Below are positions 12,132 to 24,769 of a stretch of 64,000 nt of DNA, in pieces. The position numbers and the translations under genes were made by a program. The stretch is from Owenia fusiformis (lineage: Eukaryota > Annelida > Polychaeta > Sabellida > Oweniidae). Positions within the stretch are counted from its first letter, which is position 1; each line of letters starts with the position of its first letter. The notes beneath the pieces were generated by a model. The model was given only the letters and a program-made list of their open reading frames with translations. It did no database searches and was not told the origin of the DNA. Location of the stretch: NCBI GenBank assembly GCA_903813345.2, contig CAIIXF020000011.1, positions 18,087,754 to 18,151,753 on the forward strand, written 5' to 3'.

Positions 12132-13170
12132 ACTGATTGTGCATCCCTCCCTGAATGTACATCCCTCCCTCCCTGAATGTACATCCCTCCCTGACTGTAC
12201 ATCCCTCCCTGATTGTGCATCTCTCCCTGATTGTGCATCCCTCCCTGATTGTACATCCCTCCCTGATTGCGCATCCCTCCTTGATTGAGCATCCCTCCCT
12301 GATTGAGCATCCCTCCCTGATTGAGCATCCATCTCTGATTGTGCATCCCTCTCTGATTGTGCATCTCTCCTTGATTGAGCATCCCTCTCTGATTGTGCAT
12401 CCCTCCCTGATTGCGCATCCCTCCTTGATTGAGCATCCCTCCCTGATTGAGCATCCCTCCCTGATTGAGCATACCTCCCTGATTGTTCATCCCTTCTGCA
12501 TCAATCCCTCCCTGATTGTGCATCCCCCTGATTGTGCATCCCTCCCTGATTGTGCATCCTTCCTTGATTGTGCTTCCTCCCCTGACTTTACATCCTCCCT
12601 GATTGTACATCCCTTGTGCATCCCTCTCTGATTGTACATCCCTCCCTGATTGAGCATCCCTCCCTGATTGAGCATACCTCCCTGATTGTTCATCCCTTCT
12701 GCATCAATCCCTCCCTGATTGTGCATCCCCCTGATTGTGCATCCCTCCCTGATTGTGCATCCTTCCTTGATTGTGCTTCCTCCCCTGACTTTACATCCTC
12801 CCTGATTGTACATCCCTTGTGCATCCCTCTCTGATTGTGCATCCCTCCCTAATTGCGCATCCCTCCTTGATTGAGCATCCCTCCCTGATTGAGCATCTCT
12901 CTCTGATTGAGCATCATTCCCTGATTGTTCATCCCCCTGATTGTGCATCCCTCTCTGATTGTGCATCCCTCCCTGATTGTTCATCCCTTCTGCATCAATC
13001 CCTCCCTGATTGTGCATCTCCCTGATTGTGCATCCCTCTCTGATTGTGCATCCTTCCCTGATTGTTCATCCCTTCTGCATCAATCCCTCCCTGACTGTAC
13101 ATCCTCCCCTGATTATGCATCCCTCCCTGATTGTGCATCCTTCCCTGATTGTGCATCCCTCATTCATTCT
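12132..13170. repeat. 18-bp minisatellite (CATCCCTCCCTGATTGTG) with 203-bp higher-order repeat
   Basis: About one kilobase of an 18-base unit with T/C and G/A variants in fixed places. The segment starting with the variant CATACCTCCCTGATTG at about 12470 recurs at about 12673 with its irregular spacers (CCCTTCTGCATC, CCCCTGACTTTACATC), giving a 203-base higher-order period. The unit lacks stops in five of six frames, so long Pro/Ser/Ile/His-type and Asn-Gln-Gly-Gly-Met-type frames appear on both strands. These are by-products of the repeat; there is no start context, flanking exon or splice signal to support a protein. Confidence 0.92.
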
Positions 13171-16100
13171 GCTTCTTCCTCTGAGGCTCTAAGGGATTCA
13201 TCCCAATATTACTTAAGTCAGATTTAGATTGAATTTCCCACATAACCAATGGTGATAAATGCCTTGATCATGGGATGATGGGTTAACGTTAAATGCTAAA
13301 GTGGCATTTAATAAAACCTGTTAAGAGGTAGTTTTGTATAACACGATACTTATCGAACAATTTCAACAATTTATATTATTTTCTCGATGAAAATACCAAA
13401 GAAAAATACATCTATTATGCAGGAAGATTAAATGGAACGAATGAATATAAAAGAATTTCGAGAACATTTTCCAATATATACAACAAGTACCAGACAATTC
13501 TTCAGAAAACTTTCATCGACAAAGACAGTTCAACCAGTGCAAAACATATCACTAACGTCCTATATATTTCACATATTTTCCCATAGATTCCCATTAAAAT
13601 CCCCAATTTTCTTGCTCTATGTATAATTAACTGTTAGGTATGATCTAATCTGTAGTCACTATAATCCTGTATACTATTCAATCTCTTTTTTATTTAGCTG
13701 TAAAGCAGGAACACATTGATATTTTATGATCGGGTGAGGCAAGAGAACGGATTGTGCAATTTTGAAGTGTTAGGGAATGTCAGGAAGCAATTAGCTGACA
13801 GTTTCTGAGCTAATTAGCAATGTGTAAAACAATAAATCTTAAAAACTAATTCAATACAATAAATAAACTAGGGGAGAAAGCCTCATGATCATTTACGACA
13901 CGGTTTAAAGAAAATTTAAAATATGTCCAATATTGTGCACATCTAAACTGCACCAAATAAGTAAAATCGCAATTGAAAAATGTTCTACAAGAGTACTACG
14001 TAAAAAACACACTGAACAAAAAAGTAAATATCTTCACAGATCAACAGGTTGACTTTCAAGTTAGGTAATAATGATTTGCCCGCAAGTACATATTTCTATT
14101 TCCCAGTATTGATTTATATAACATTAAAGAATCTCTCATAAATAATGAATGTTCACTATTGATGATATTTGTATGCTCTTAAGATACAAATAAATGTACT
14201 ATAAACCAAATCAGTTAATACTGTCATCCATTTGAAAGACTTATAAATTATGCACGACTTTCCTATCAATAATCTCCAACCAAAATATAAAAGTTTGGAT
14301 CATTATTCCAGTTATCTAAAATAAATACCATATGTTTAGTTATTGGTGTCTGTAGAATTAAACAAAGATACAGATAATAAATATTACACTTCTTGTCAAA
14401 AAAATCGAAATGGCAAGGAAGTAATTTACTCAAAAATTATCAAGACCTTATCGGATATTAACACTTGTCTGTCTTTAAATCCAGAAAAATTTCAAGTTGA
14501 ACAATTTTTGTGGAGCCATCTTACAGGCTCAGCAGCTCTCAGAGACAACAAATAAAACACTTTTAAAAAATGTAATAAAAATGAATTTGATTAAAGATGA
14601 ATTTGAATAACTCACATGAACGATAATTGTAATGTTAATCAGGAAACTCTAATTAGCTGCAAATTGTCAGACTAATTGAAGTCGTCTGGAGGCATGCAAT
14701 CTTCAGATTTATACATGGTGAATGACTTATATTGAAATAGTACACATGGGATAATTGGATTCAACTCATAATCTCATTCACTATCACTTTATTCATTATT
14801 GCCAGGTTAATTTTAGTTCTACTCTAGCAGGTTAACTTAATCATCTCACATAGTTTAGTTTAGTTTATTTATTTATTTACTAAAAAGAACACATTATGGT
14901 CAAGCATCAATCAAATTTCACCAATTTTCATAAGAAAGTTTACAGCAGGCATAGGAAACTTGTCTCCATTTTTTTAAAATGTCACCACTACTAATATGTG
15001 ACCACAAGGAGGATTCGCTCCCAAGGTCAATACTTGATATTTTCCAACAATGAAAATGTCGTTATTTTCTGAAATTATAATCGACTATAAATTCAAAATA
15101 AACAGTTAAAAAGAATCGAGCCAATATCTCGATCATTTCTTGCGAGTTTTGGAATTTTTCGTTTGGAAATAAGACCAAAATTCACAATTCAAATGCTGAA
15201 GTGAACAAAATGGTGGCTGTTTGAATTCGAATTTTGTATCACGACATGCCCATATATGGGACAGAATATCAATGTTGCACTCTCGGAGCCAATCCTCTTT
15301 GATGTGACCAAATAGTCTAAAACATGTCTTGGGATAGCTGTCATGTTTTAAGTATGTTTTAAAAGCAGAGATCAAGCAACTACAAATAATAATAATAAAA
15401 AGTGTGCGACAATCCCCTACCCTGACAGGTTGACAGGCCTGAGAGCATTCATAAATAGCTTTCATTTTCCATCATGATAAACCATGACATCTCATTTCTT
15501 CTCAGTCCTGAGATCATGTTTCAGGTGAAACAGAAATATGCTATATCAGAATGTTCATATACTGGTATTTGAGTTATTTTCTCAACAGACAGATGGACGG
15601 TTGGACTGACAGATGAATAGAGGGAAAGACTGACAGATAAATTGGGTGAATGGACGGAGCGCTTCACTATATCCAATTCGTTGAGATAATGATGAAATGG
15701 TAGTATTCTAATTGAGCTGTGGTCAATCTGATACATTCAATGAACCATGCAGATTGATTTCCACATTCATATTAAGCCCTCGTGTCCTTATTCTGTACAG
15801 AGATGAAATATAGCAAAAGCCACACTTAGTGATTGCACAAGCACCGAATCAATAAGTCAATGGTGCTCTAATCCAACAAAATTAACCCTTATCTCAGAAT
15901 TCCCCTAATCAATACCATTAAAGACTAAAACCAGGTGAAACATATGTGTGTCTGATTGGATTAACTCAATCATGTGACCCTATGGTGCTCATGGGATGCG
16001 GTATAAAGACTCGAGTAGAGCAAGGCTCGGGAATGGGAGGTTGGCCCCAGCCAACAAATTCAAACATCCATAAATACGTAAGGATTAACTAATCAGTGAA

Positions 16101-16534
16101 CAGGTTGGTCAACAATTACAGTAAAACTTCTACAACTATAATGCCGGAGTCGAGCCAATATCACAATTCATTAATGCCCATTTCAAGCTTATATTGCACC
16201 TTATAAGTGCCCTAGTAAATCTAATGTTCAATTTCAATTAGTCCTTTGGCCAAAGTAATGAAATATTACCAGGGCATTGTTCAGTTTATTACAATCAAGG
16301 AAGAGAACTCATGTAAACAAGTAGGATATAATGCTGAGAATAATTATCATGCCTTGTTTTTCTGGCACTCTCATTTCATTGGAAAAAGAAAACATGATTT
16401 TGTGGGGTTTCTATATATCAATTATGGATACCAAGTTGTTATCTGTGTTGTATAATTGTATATAGCAGGTGTCTACTTAACATTATTATTCCTATTTGGT
16501 TCATCTTTTTAAGTCCTGTCTTTTGCACAATGCA
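13171..16534. other. Gene-free stretch
   Basis: AT-rich. A 110-codon minus-strand frame at 15133-15465 has Cys- and Phe-rich composition and no recognised motif, so it is not called as a gene. A TTTAGTTTAGTTTATTTATT tract near 14860 resembles a retroposon tail but no body was identified. Confidence 0.4.
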
Positions 16535-16720
16535 CAGTAAAACCTGTATATATGAACACCTCTCTAATCTGAGCACCTCTTAATGTGAACACTTTTCGGT
16601 CTCATTGTTTTCATTAAACCAAAGGCTTAAATGATAAAACAAACTTGAAAGGTGAACACTTCCCAATCTGAACACTCTTTTGGCCAGTTATAATGGTGTT
16701 CCAATATACAGGTTTTCCTA
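16535..16720. mobile_element. Pogo/Tigger-like MITE
   Basis: Left end CAGTAAAACCTGTATATATG and right end ATATACAGGTTTTCC are inverted. Between them are several AACACCTCT/GAACACTT words shared with 34209 and 63172. The last bases of the right TIR are mutated. Confidence 0.65.
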
Positions 16721-16900
16721 TATTATTTGTTCAGAAGGTGACTCCTTGCAACAAAACATTTTTCCAGGTTAGGTATCATTCATTAAGCACCGGGATTGAT
16801 TTTCTGTCGTGTGTGCTATTATTATGTGTGTTTATCAGAGATAATATTGGTTTAATCAGGAAGTATATAGAGAATAATGACATTTTGGAAAATAAAAACA

Positions 16901-17040
16901 AGGCGTTAACATGACAAAACGTCACCACAATTTGTCGCAAATGCCATTGCTAATGCCAAAGTCAATTTTCAAACAGAAGTCAGAAAAAAACAATGGCTAT
17001 AATAATTCATTACCACTTTCTGGTGCTGACGTATAAACTG
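16901..17040 (+). repeat. Interspersed repeat A, copy 1 (diverged)
   Basis: Begins AGGCGTTAACATG and ends near CACTTTCTGGTGCTGACGTA. These same start and end words bound the copies at 24382 and 27024. The middle is diverged. No terminal inverted repeat is obvious; it may be a SINE or a short MITE. Confidence 0.55.
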
Positions 17041-18470
17041 CACCTCTTCATCAGCCAAGGCCAAGGAAAAATCTCTCCATCCGGCCATCCTACCAATTAT
17101 AAGTGAAACAATCAAATAGTTGAACAGGGAAATCCTTCAGCAAACAGCCATGGCATTTAACATTGTATTTCTGTCTAATAATGAACACAACTTTGCAATC
17201 TGATTGATCTCAAGTTTAAGAACATTTTCAGATGCTACACCAATTCCCGTATCCACAAAACTGTATGCCCACTCAATCCGATGATATTCAAATATTATAA
17301 CAAACCTATATTTAAACTGATCATAACCATCCTAGAAGAAGGGGGGGGGGTATCATGAGGTCCCTTATGATTAGGGTCAAATATTTTGAAAATGATGTCA
17401 GTTTAGAGAAAATAACCCAAAAAGTGTCATTTTTGGCATAGCTACCCGATGTCAGTCATTTGTGTTTTGAGAGAAAAACAGAAGAGTCATGCTGAACTAC
17501 AATGTCAAAAAAAAAACTTGTCCCATAACTGACTGAACCCTCGATTCCCATCCCAGTGCTTCACACAAATCGAGAAGACTGCTCAGATATGAGCTTTATC
17601 TATAAGGCAGCACAGTTACAAGCTTGACAAAATCCTAATGAATTTTCCGGATTGTATAAGTGACTGTTCTTTGAAAGGAAACACCTTGGACATAAGTCAA
17701 TATAAATTGTTTACTGCTGAAAGCCAGTGATAAATGGAAGATGTTCAGAATGCGGCCAGCGAATGCCTGGATCTGAGGAGGCCTACCTGTAATTACCATC
17801 CAATCAAGCAATTACCTATTACTCAAGAATACAATCACCCTGTCGCAAACCTGAAACCTGGACATGATGCGGCAATTTCACAATATCAGTTTGTATTATG
17901 GCTATTGCTGTCTTTTGAATTGAAGAATAAAGCGAAAATAGGGAATTAGCGAGGAATAAGATCAACTGGGCTCAAATGTGTGATAGAAAGTCTGATTTTA
18001 ACATATGGGAAGATAATTCCAGTGTTGCTTTATTTAAAGTTTGATAGACTAGAAAAGGAAACCTTAAAGTTGATCATGGTATGGATCCAGGGTCCAGGAT
18101 GTTGTGGTTCTTCATGTTCTATTTAACTACATGTTCAAACTGTTCGTCAAGCACTGTTGAAAGAATTAAGATGGTTGGGTTTTGTGCTATAACATTATTC
18201 CCAAATGCATATTGTGGACAACGATCGAATTATAGTTTTATTGTATTTATGATAAAAACAGCTATATGGAAATGAAAATCATATTTTGCGTAAGTAATGT
18301 CATTGCTGCAGCAACTAGTATATTCGACTAGTTCTTCAGTCTGGCATTGAGGGAAAATGTCAGGAAGTTTCATAAATAATGAAACATTGTCCTCATAATT
18401 GTCAGGTACCCGCACAAAGTTACATAGGGATGAGCCAATGAATAGATTTTCTGTCTCTCCACATATTCAA
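17041..18470. other. Gene-free stretch
   Basis: Includes a G run near 17341-17350. Short GC-richer frames at 17232 and 17734 lack paired splice sites and are not called. Confidence 0.4.
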
Positions 18471-18791
18471 TTAACCTCTTGACTACCCAGAGTGACGAGA
18501 TTTCTCGTCACCTCAGAATTAACCTTGAAACTCAGAATGACGAGATAATCCGTCACAAAATTTTTCACTAAAATTGCTCTTATTTGAACAAAATTTATCC
18601 AATTTACAAATTGTTTTAAAATGTCTAGAAATGATCTCTGCCGTCTAATTTTACAAAATTGAACATCGTCTGTTGTATATGTATGTAGTAAAGTGTCAAA
18701 AGCTACATTTACTATGTAGTAAAGTGGCAAAAATGAAAAATTATCTGGTTTTTTTTCAACCTATTTTAGAACCTGGGATTCAAGAGGTTAA
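18471..18791. mobile_element. piggyBac-type MITE (TTAA target)
   Basis: Left boundary TTAACCTCTTGACTACCC and right boundary GGGATTCAAGAGGTTAA are inverted and include a TTAA on each side. A TTAA target next to CC-starting TIRs is the hallmark of piggyBac elements. Inside the left end, GTGACGAGA and TCTCGTCAC form a perfect hairpin with a 2-base loop, and a second GACGAGATAATCCGTCAC lies about 50 bases on. No transposase frame, so non-autonomous. Confidence 0.75.
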
Positions 18792-19514
18792 ATGGTGATT
18801 GGCAAAAGGCATAACTAATTTCATTTTTAATAAAGCCTATTTGTCTTTCCCAAATCCACAAATAAACATTATTTTTATGAAAGTCATTTGACACAAATAG
18901 ATTGACTCATGACTCCACCCCTCTAAAAAATCAAATTAAGTTAATTATTGGTGAATCTGAATGTTTGGACATGATCCCTGTATTTCCATTAATTAGAGAC
19001 GGGAAAGTCAGTTGGAAACACATCATTACTGTAAAGACGGATGGAATAGTAGAACATATATCTGCGTATTGGACAACAATTAATCCTACAGTATTCAATT
19101 ACCAAGCTGAAAATTTCACTCTAGCAATTTTACGATCTATCTTTTATATTTAATTGAATTGTATGGTTTTAACATACAGTGTACTTAAATAAAATTCACT
19201 TAGAACTTTATCTGCCAATGTATTGATTTCTCTCGCATTTCTTTTTTTTACTCCTATAATGCATTTAAAATCATAACCATGACGAATGGTTGTTTGTAGG
19301 TCGTATCTCATTAAACGTGATACAGGGCTGTATCGCCATGGAAATATAGTTGAACATCAATGTTAAGAGCCTCATTGTGAGGTCATTACAAGACAAGACT
19401 CAATACGCAAATCATAAAATGATGAAGATTAATATATTCCAATCTAATCCAATACTATGAAACATTAGGGAGGTAAAGAGAAGATATATGTGAACATGTA
19501 ATAATATGACCCCA
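18792..19514. other. Gene-free stretch
   Basis: An 83-codon plus-strand frame at 18902-19153 has unremarkable composition and no recognised domain or splice context. Otherwise AT-rich. Confidence 0.4.
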
Positions 19515-20100
19515 GGTATTACTGTCCCCCCGGGATTCACTGTATATAAACCCGGGATATAAACCTTGACAGATTTGAGAGGTTGTTTCTGATTGTCTCC
19601 CTCAAATATCTACCTTCTTCCTGTGACTTTTTAAAATGCCCTTGTTCTTAAATCTGGATATTTGGTAAGGTATTGGCCCTATATTTGGACATTTGATATG
19701 GCATTCGTCTTATATTTGGACATTTGGTATGGATTTGGGCATCATTTTGGTTGGTATGGGAACACATTGAAGTTTGACAGATAGGTTATGAGAACAGGCC
19801 CGTCGCCAGGGGGGGGGGGGTTCGATGGGTTTGAGCAAACCATCCCCCCTGGCCAAAAAATCTTTCAAAATCATGCATTTTTTCACCATTCTGAGCACTT
19901 TTCAAGTGATTTTGGCCATTTTTTGACCAAAATTGTCACAAGTGAACCCCCTCCTGGAATTTTTCAAAAAGTGAGCCCCTCCCACTTCGCAAATCCTGGC
20001 TACAGGCCTGGAGTACATATTGATATCTGATGGTTCAGCCCAGGACTGGCCTGCCAAATTTTGTGCAGACCCGATGACAGTGAAAGACCCCGGACTGTCC
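19515..20100. repeat. Interspersed repeat S, copy 2 (interrupted)
   Basis: Collinear with 2541-3088: CACTGTATATAAACCCGGG, ATATAAACCTTGACAG, the CATTTGGTATGG array and TTTTGGTTGGTATGGGAACA. It is split at 19795 by a TIR-A insertion and resumes with TGATATCTGATGGTTCAGCC, which matches TGATATCTTAAGGCTCAGCC in copy 1. Confidence 0.7.
19795..20010 (+). mobile_element. TIR-A MITE, copy 1
   Basis: Ends CAGGCCCGTCGCCAGG and CCTGGCTACAGGCCTG. Immediate flanks GAGAA and GAGTA fit a 5-bp duplication with one change. The interior carries the family core TTTCACCATTCTGAGCACTT. It is inserted in repeat S. Family-wide features (CAGG...CCTG ends, 5-bp target) suggest a hAT-like non-autonomous element. Confidence 0.8.
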
Positions 20101-20739
20101 CCCTCTCAATTAGTTTTCCAGTGACTAAAGTACAACTATTTTCCTTATACCATTTACCTCAATCGGGCAAGTATAATATATGAGAAAGGGATAACTAATT
20201 CCCTGAGGACCATAAATCTACATGTTCACAGACAAATTCACTTAAAATCTTTTAACTTAACCTTCATATGGTTAAATATATCATTTTTCTTGGACAAGCA
20301 AAATCAGTCAGAAAATTCCTAAAACTACATGCAAAGTTTTATTTCTTTAAAGCATTTGGATGACATTTACAAATTAGAGAATTAAAGCTAGCCTGATATT
20401 ATTGAATATCGCCCTGACATTAAGACAGTATAATACAATACAGTATGGAACTTATTCTTATTAAACAATGATCCATCATGTTCCAGACTCTATCATTACA
20501 AGACAACAGTATATAACTAACAAAAAATTATTTTCTTGCAAGTGAAAAGCTGTTTTCTTATAATACAAAATGAATAATTGAATCTATTGACAAATCCAAT
20601 AATTCAAGACAATAGATTTCATAAATGGAAATATATTTTAAAAGTTGTAGCATAATTTCTCAATCATGAAAGTTTATAATTTCCTTTATGATACTACGGT
20701 TTTTTTTAATTAGATTTCGGAACTTGCCTTCAAGATTTG

Positions 20740-20835
20740 TAAAATGTCAACACCTGCCATCTGTTAAAGACGCCGACTGCCAAACGCTGTTACAGATCAG
20801 AGAAAAAAGTTGGAGACTATAAAAATCAGAAGAAC
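20740..20835 (+). repeat. Interspersed repeat A, copy 2 (truncated)
   Basis: Contains AAATGTCAACACCTGCCAT, GACTGCCAAACGCTG and AAAAAAGTTGGAGACTATAA in the family order. Its first bases and end are lost; the CCATGG satellite starts just after it. Confidence 0.6.
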
Positions 20836-20844
20836 TCCATGTTT

Positions 20845-22885
20845 AAACGTAAACCATGATACCATGGTATACCATGGTTTACCATGGTCTATCATGATCG
20901 GCAATGAAATTACCATCAACTCTGACCATGGTGGCAATGATGTTTTTTTGGTCAATTTTTGACCATGGTATACCATGGTATATCATGTTATACCATGTTT
21001 CATGGTATTTCATGTCCAAAGTTTGCCATCAAATACCATGGTATTTCATTGCCATGTTCCTGACCATCATTTACCATGGTATTACCATGGTATATCATGG
21101 TTGATTGCATTTCATGGCATTTCATTGTAAGATGTGACAATCAAATACCATGGTATTTCAATGCCACGTTCCTGACCATAATTTACCATGGTATATCATG
21201 GTTGATGGCATTTCATTATAAGATGTGACAATCAAATATCATGGTCATACCATGGTATTTCATTGCCATGTTCCTGACCATCATTTACCATGGTATTACC
21301 ATTGTATATCATGGTTGATGGTATTTCATTGTACAATTTGACAATCAAATGTCATGGTCATACCATGATATTTTATTGTTATGTACCTGACCATCATTTA
21401 CCATGGTATTACCATTGTATATCATGGTTGATGACATTTCATGGCATTTCATTGTACCGTGTGACAATCAATTACCATGGTCATACCATGTCATTTCATT
21501 GCCAAAATCATAACTCTCATTTATCATGGTTTTATCATTGCATTTCATGGTTGGTGGTATTTCATGGCATTTTATTGTCAAACCTGACCATCAAATACTA
21601 TGGTCACACCATGGTATTTCATCGCCATAATCATAACTATCATTTATCATGGCATATCATTGCATTTCGTGGTTGATTGTATTTCATAGCATGTCATTGT
21701 CAAACCTGACCATCAAATACCATTGTTATACCATGGTATTTCATTGCTAAAAAGAACTCTACAAGAGTCTCAAGTCTAAAATTGGTCAGAGTTGAAATGG
21801 ATCATGAAATGCAATGAAATACCACGTTTAACCATGAAATGCAATGAAATACAATGATTGATCATGATATGCAATGAAATGCAATGGTCTTCCTTGCAAT
21901 GCAGTGAAATACAATGAAAGGCCATGTTCAAAAAGTATTTTTTACATGAAATATCTTTATTAATAAATGTTGATTAGATAACCAAATTATTATAATTAGT
22001 GATTCTGATATTCATCAAAATCACAACTTTATATACTTTTGTTCCTTTATTTAATAAATCAATTTCTATTATGAATAATTAAGTTAATAACCCTAGAAAC
22101 AAATTTGTTTTTGTTAAACAAATATGCTTTACTTTTATTTGACTGTTGTCGGTTAAATAGGAGATCATCTTAATATTTTGTAAGTCAAACCTCCAGTCTT
22201 CGATTAAACATCTTGACTGTACTTCATTGCATTTGATGGTTTGCAACCATGAAATACTGCAAAATAGCAGTGTTTTTAAATGCAAAATTTTAAGTATAGT
22301 TTCCACAGTATACCATGGTAGATCGTGATAATTAAATGGCTCCATTGCATATCATGGTTAAATGTTTAGACCATGATATCACTGCATTTGATGGTATTTG
22401 ACCATGAAATACTGTGAAACGGTGGTATTTTTTAGATACAAAATTACATGTTAATTGACCATGGTATACCATGGTATATCATGATCGTTAAATGGCACCA
22501 TTGCATTTCATGGTCAGGAGCGTTTTTTTAACATGGAGTTTCCCATTGAAAAAATACTGCCGTTTCACAGTATTTCATGATCAGAAACCATCAAATGCAA
22601 TGATATCATGGTCAAGAAACCATCAAATGCAATGATATCATGGCCGAGAACTTGACCATGATATCATTGCATTTGATGGTTTCTGACCATGAAATACTGC
22701 GAAACGGCAGTATTTTTTCAATGGAAAACTCCATGTTAAAAACGCACTGTTAACAATGAAATGCAATGGTGCCATTTAACGTTCATGATCGGCCATGGTA
22801 TTACCATGGTATTTCATTGCATTTCATGGCCATATACCATGGTATACCATGGTCATACCATGGTATACCATGGTATGGCCATGGT
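20845..22885. repeat. CCATGG-rich satellite with ~105-125-bp irregular units
   Basis: Two kilobases dominated by ACCATGGTA, ATCATGG and CATTTCATGG words. In 21040-21640 a unit can be followed: GGTATTTCATTGCCATGTTC, CTGACCATCATTTACCATGG, a TATATCATGGTTGATGG segment, then TTTCATTGTA, spaced about 105-125 bases. From about 22200 the organisation changes to inverted modules. Very many NcoI-type palindromes give both strands the same appearance. Open frames across it are repeat by-products. Confidence 0.88.
22460..22815. repeat. Large palindrome within the CCATGG satellite
   Basis: Left arm 22480-22615 and right arm 22651-22796 are inverted copies. The innermost ~49 bases, CTTGACCATGATATCATTGC and onward, match with one difference, and the outer parts share ATGGCACCATTGCATTTCAT against its complement. 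The 35-base loop contains an extra direct copy of part of the arm. Confidence 0.85.
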
Positions 22886-23217
22886 CCATTTCAACATGGC
22901 TGGACAATAATTCCCTTTCACGTCAATCTGTCCTCCTTTGCAAGTACATGTAGACTACATAAACATATAGAAAGTAGTATCCAGAAACTAATCCAACTGA
23001 AAATGAATTCTCATTGATATCAATTTGGAAAATCATAAGTTAAAAGCCTTCGGGAGAGATGAGCAAAGGGAATCAGTTAATGTGGGCCTTTTGATTTCCT
23101 GTTTATATATTCCATTTATAAAAGGATAAATTACATTGTAATTACACTATATTTGCACTTAACAACATATATTGTCCCTGGAATTGATAAAAAAAAGTAA
23201 ATTAATAGCTAGATGTA

Positions 23218-23346
23218 CAGGCCAATCAAGTCAGCTTTTGGCAAGGGGGTTTCAAATTTGACAGTTTCAGCCCAAAATTAAAATGGTGAAAAACTGCATG
23301 ATCTTGAAAGAAATTTTTGGCCAGGGGGGTCACTCAAACCCACTGA

Positions 23347-23391
<45 letters not shown>

Positions 23392-23405
23392 TGGGTACAG
23401 GCCTG
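23218..23405 (-). mobile_element. TIR-A MITE, copy 2, with CT microsatellite
   Basis: Bounded by CAGGCC and GGCCTG, reverse orientation to copy 1, with core AAAATGGTGAAAAACTGCAT. The poly-C part of the element, normally a few C, has expanded into a C run and a 32-base (CT)n tract at 23357-23388. The left TIR beyond CAGGCC is decayed. Confidence 0.75.
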
Positions 23406-24380
23406 ATTTGGAGATTTGGAGTCAATAAGTGGAAGAGGCTTTTTATTATATAAGATAATACAATAAAACATTCCTGCTGACATTCAATACATCACCTTGC
23501 AGACGTCATCTCACAGACAACTATTCATATCCTTTCTTTTTTCAATTAACTCATGAAATATTGGTAGAATTTGACAAAATAATTTCAGTTTTGTACTCTA
23601 TTGTCTTCAATCTTCAGTCTGGGTTATCGTATCCACGGTGATTCATACAGTTGAAGTTCATTTGGTTGAAATAATGTCAGAGCTAGGCGAGGGTTTACGC
23701 AAGTTTTGAATCTAATTTTGGCAATTTGCTGGATGTAATCTAGTTGCTAGGCATAATGGAGAGGAGATGAAATGGGGATTGATATGGTAGTACATTACAT
23801 ACTTATATTCAGAATCAAATTTGTAATAAGGTAGACTCTTCAGGATAAAACTACAGTTCAGAGTTGTCATTATACAGGCATTTCTTGGAATGGTTCAGTT
23901 CATTTGACTTTGAAACCGAACAAGTTCAGTTTAATCGAGTTCAGGAAAAAAAAGATGGAGAATGTGGGAAATAACTATTTTGTGTTTGATGTCTTCATTT
24001 AGGATTGTCAAAACCTAGTTGAGCTCTTTAATAAGCACAGGTCCTTGTCGCTGCCAATCTAATTACATTTATAAGAAAGAATCTCATTTCAAGGTCATAT
24101 AGGGGTCTCTTAGGTGGAATCAATTCATTAAGGTCTATAGATAAATGTTGTTTACACAATGGAAGACAGTTCCCAGTACTTCAAATGTTCAATTTAAACT
24201 CAAACAAGAAAATAATTTCCTAAAGGTGACAATGTAACACATGAGAGCAAACTTTAGTCATGTAGGTTTTAATGATCAAATGTATTAAGGTCTCTTGGTA
24301 ATATGGAACATCATGTATTATGGAAAGTCCACAGCTTCCAATCTTGAAAGTAATCAACTTGAAAAAAAAACATAATTATA
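23406..24380. other. Gene-free stretch
   Basis: No gene, exon or recognised repeat. Confidence 0.45.
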
Positions 24381-24381
24381 C

Positions 24382-24540
24382 AAGGCGTTAACATGCAAAA
24401 TGTCACCACCTGCCATTTATACCAGACAACAAACACAAACTGCCAAATGCTGACTACCAAACACAAACCACTGAACACCGTTCACAAAAAAGTTGGAGAC
24501 GATAACAACATGTCACTTATAAAACCTAAAAACTGCTTGA
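24382..24540 (+). repeat. Interspersed repeat A, copy 3
   Basis: Begins AAGGCGTTAACATGCAAAAT, then GTCACCACCTGCCATTTAT, then AAAAAAGTTGGAGACGATAA. One of the two best-preserved copies with 27024. Confidence 0.75.
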
Positions 24541-24769
24541 ACAAAATGCTTTTAGCTCAATAGTTCGATGGCTAATCATGTCATAGGATAATATACAACT
24601 CAAGTCAGCTGTGAAGTTCCATTACAACTAACAGTATTCCCAGCATATATCTATAGAAAATACATAAGTCATATTAAGTCACTGATTAGTACAATATTAT
24701 TCTGCATTAATACTTTGAGCTTAGTAAATGTCATTCATTAGTTCCTCATTTTGCCACGCTATTGGTAAT

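Noticed and set aside
12011-13227. Long repeat-protein frames on both strands (NQGGM-type on minus, HPSLI-type on plus)
   Set aside because: The 18-bp unit simply lacks stops in five frames; there is no start context, splice signal or flanking coding sequence.
15133-15465. 110-codon minus-strand frame
   Set aside because: No recognised motif, Cys- and Phe-rich composition, no splice context.
17022-17090. Minus-strand frame MAGWRDFSLALADEEVQFIR
   Set aside because: Protein-like, but it overlaps the end of repeat A and lacks a convincing donor; left as a weak possibility only.
17232-17301. Phase-0 plus-strand segment after an ACATTTTCAG acceptor, reading MLHQFPYPQNCMP to a stop
   Set aside because: Could in principle terminate the 9621 exon's gene, but there is no supporting evidence and the acceptor is weak.
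20904-23017. Plus-strand frames rich in His, Trp, Tyr (GIPWYHG-type)
   Set aside because: They are translations of the CCATGG satellite and change frame with unit irregularities.
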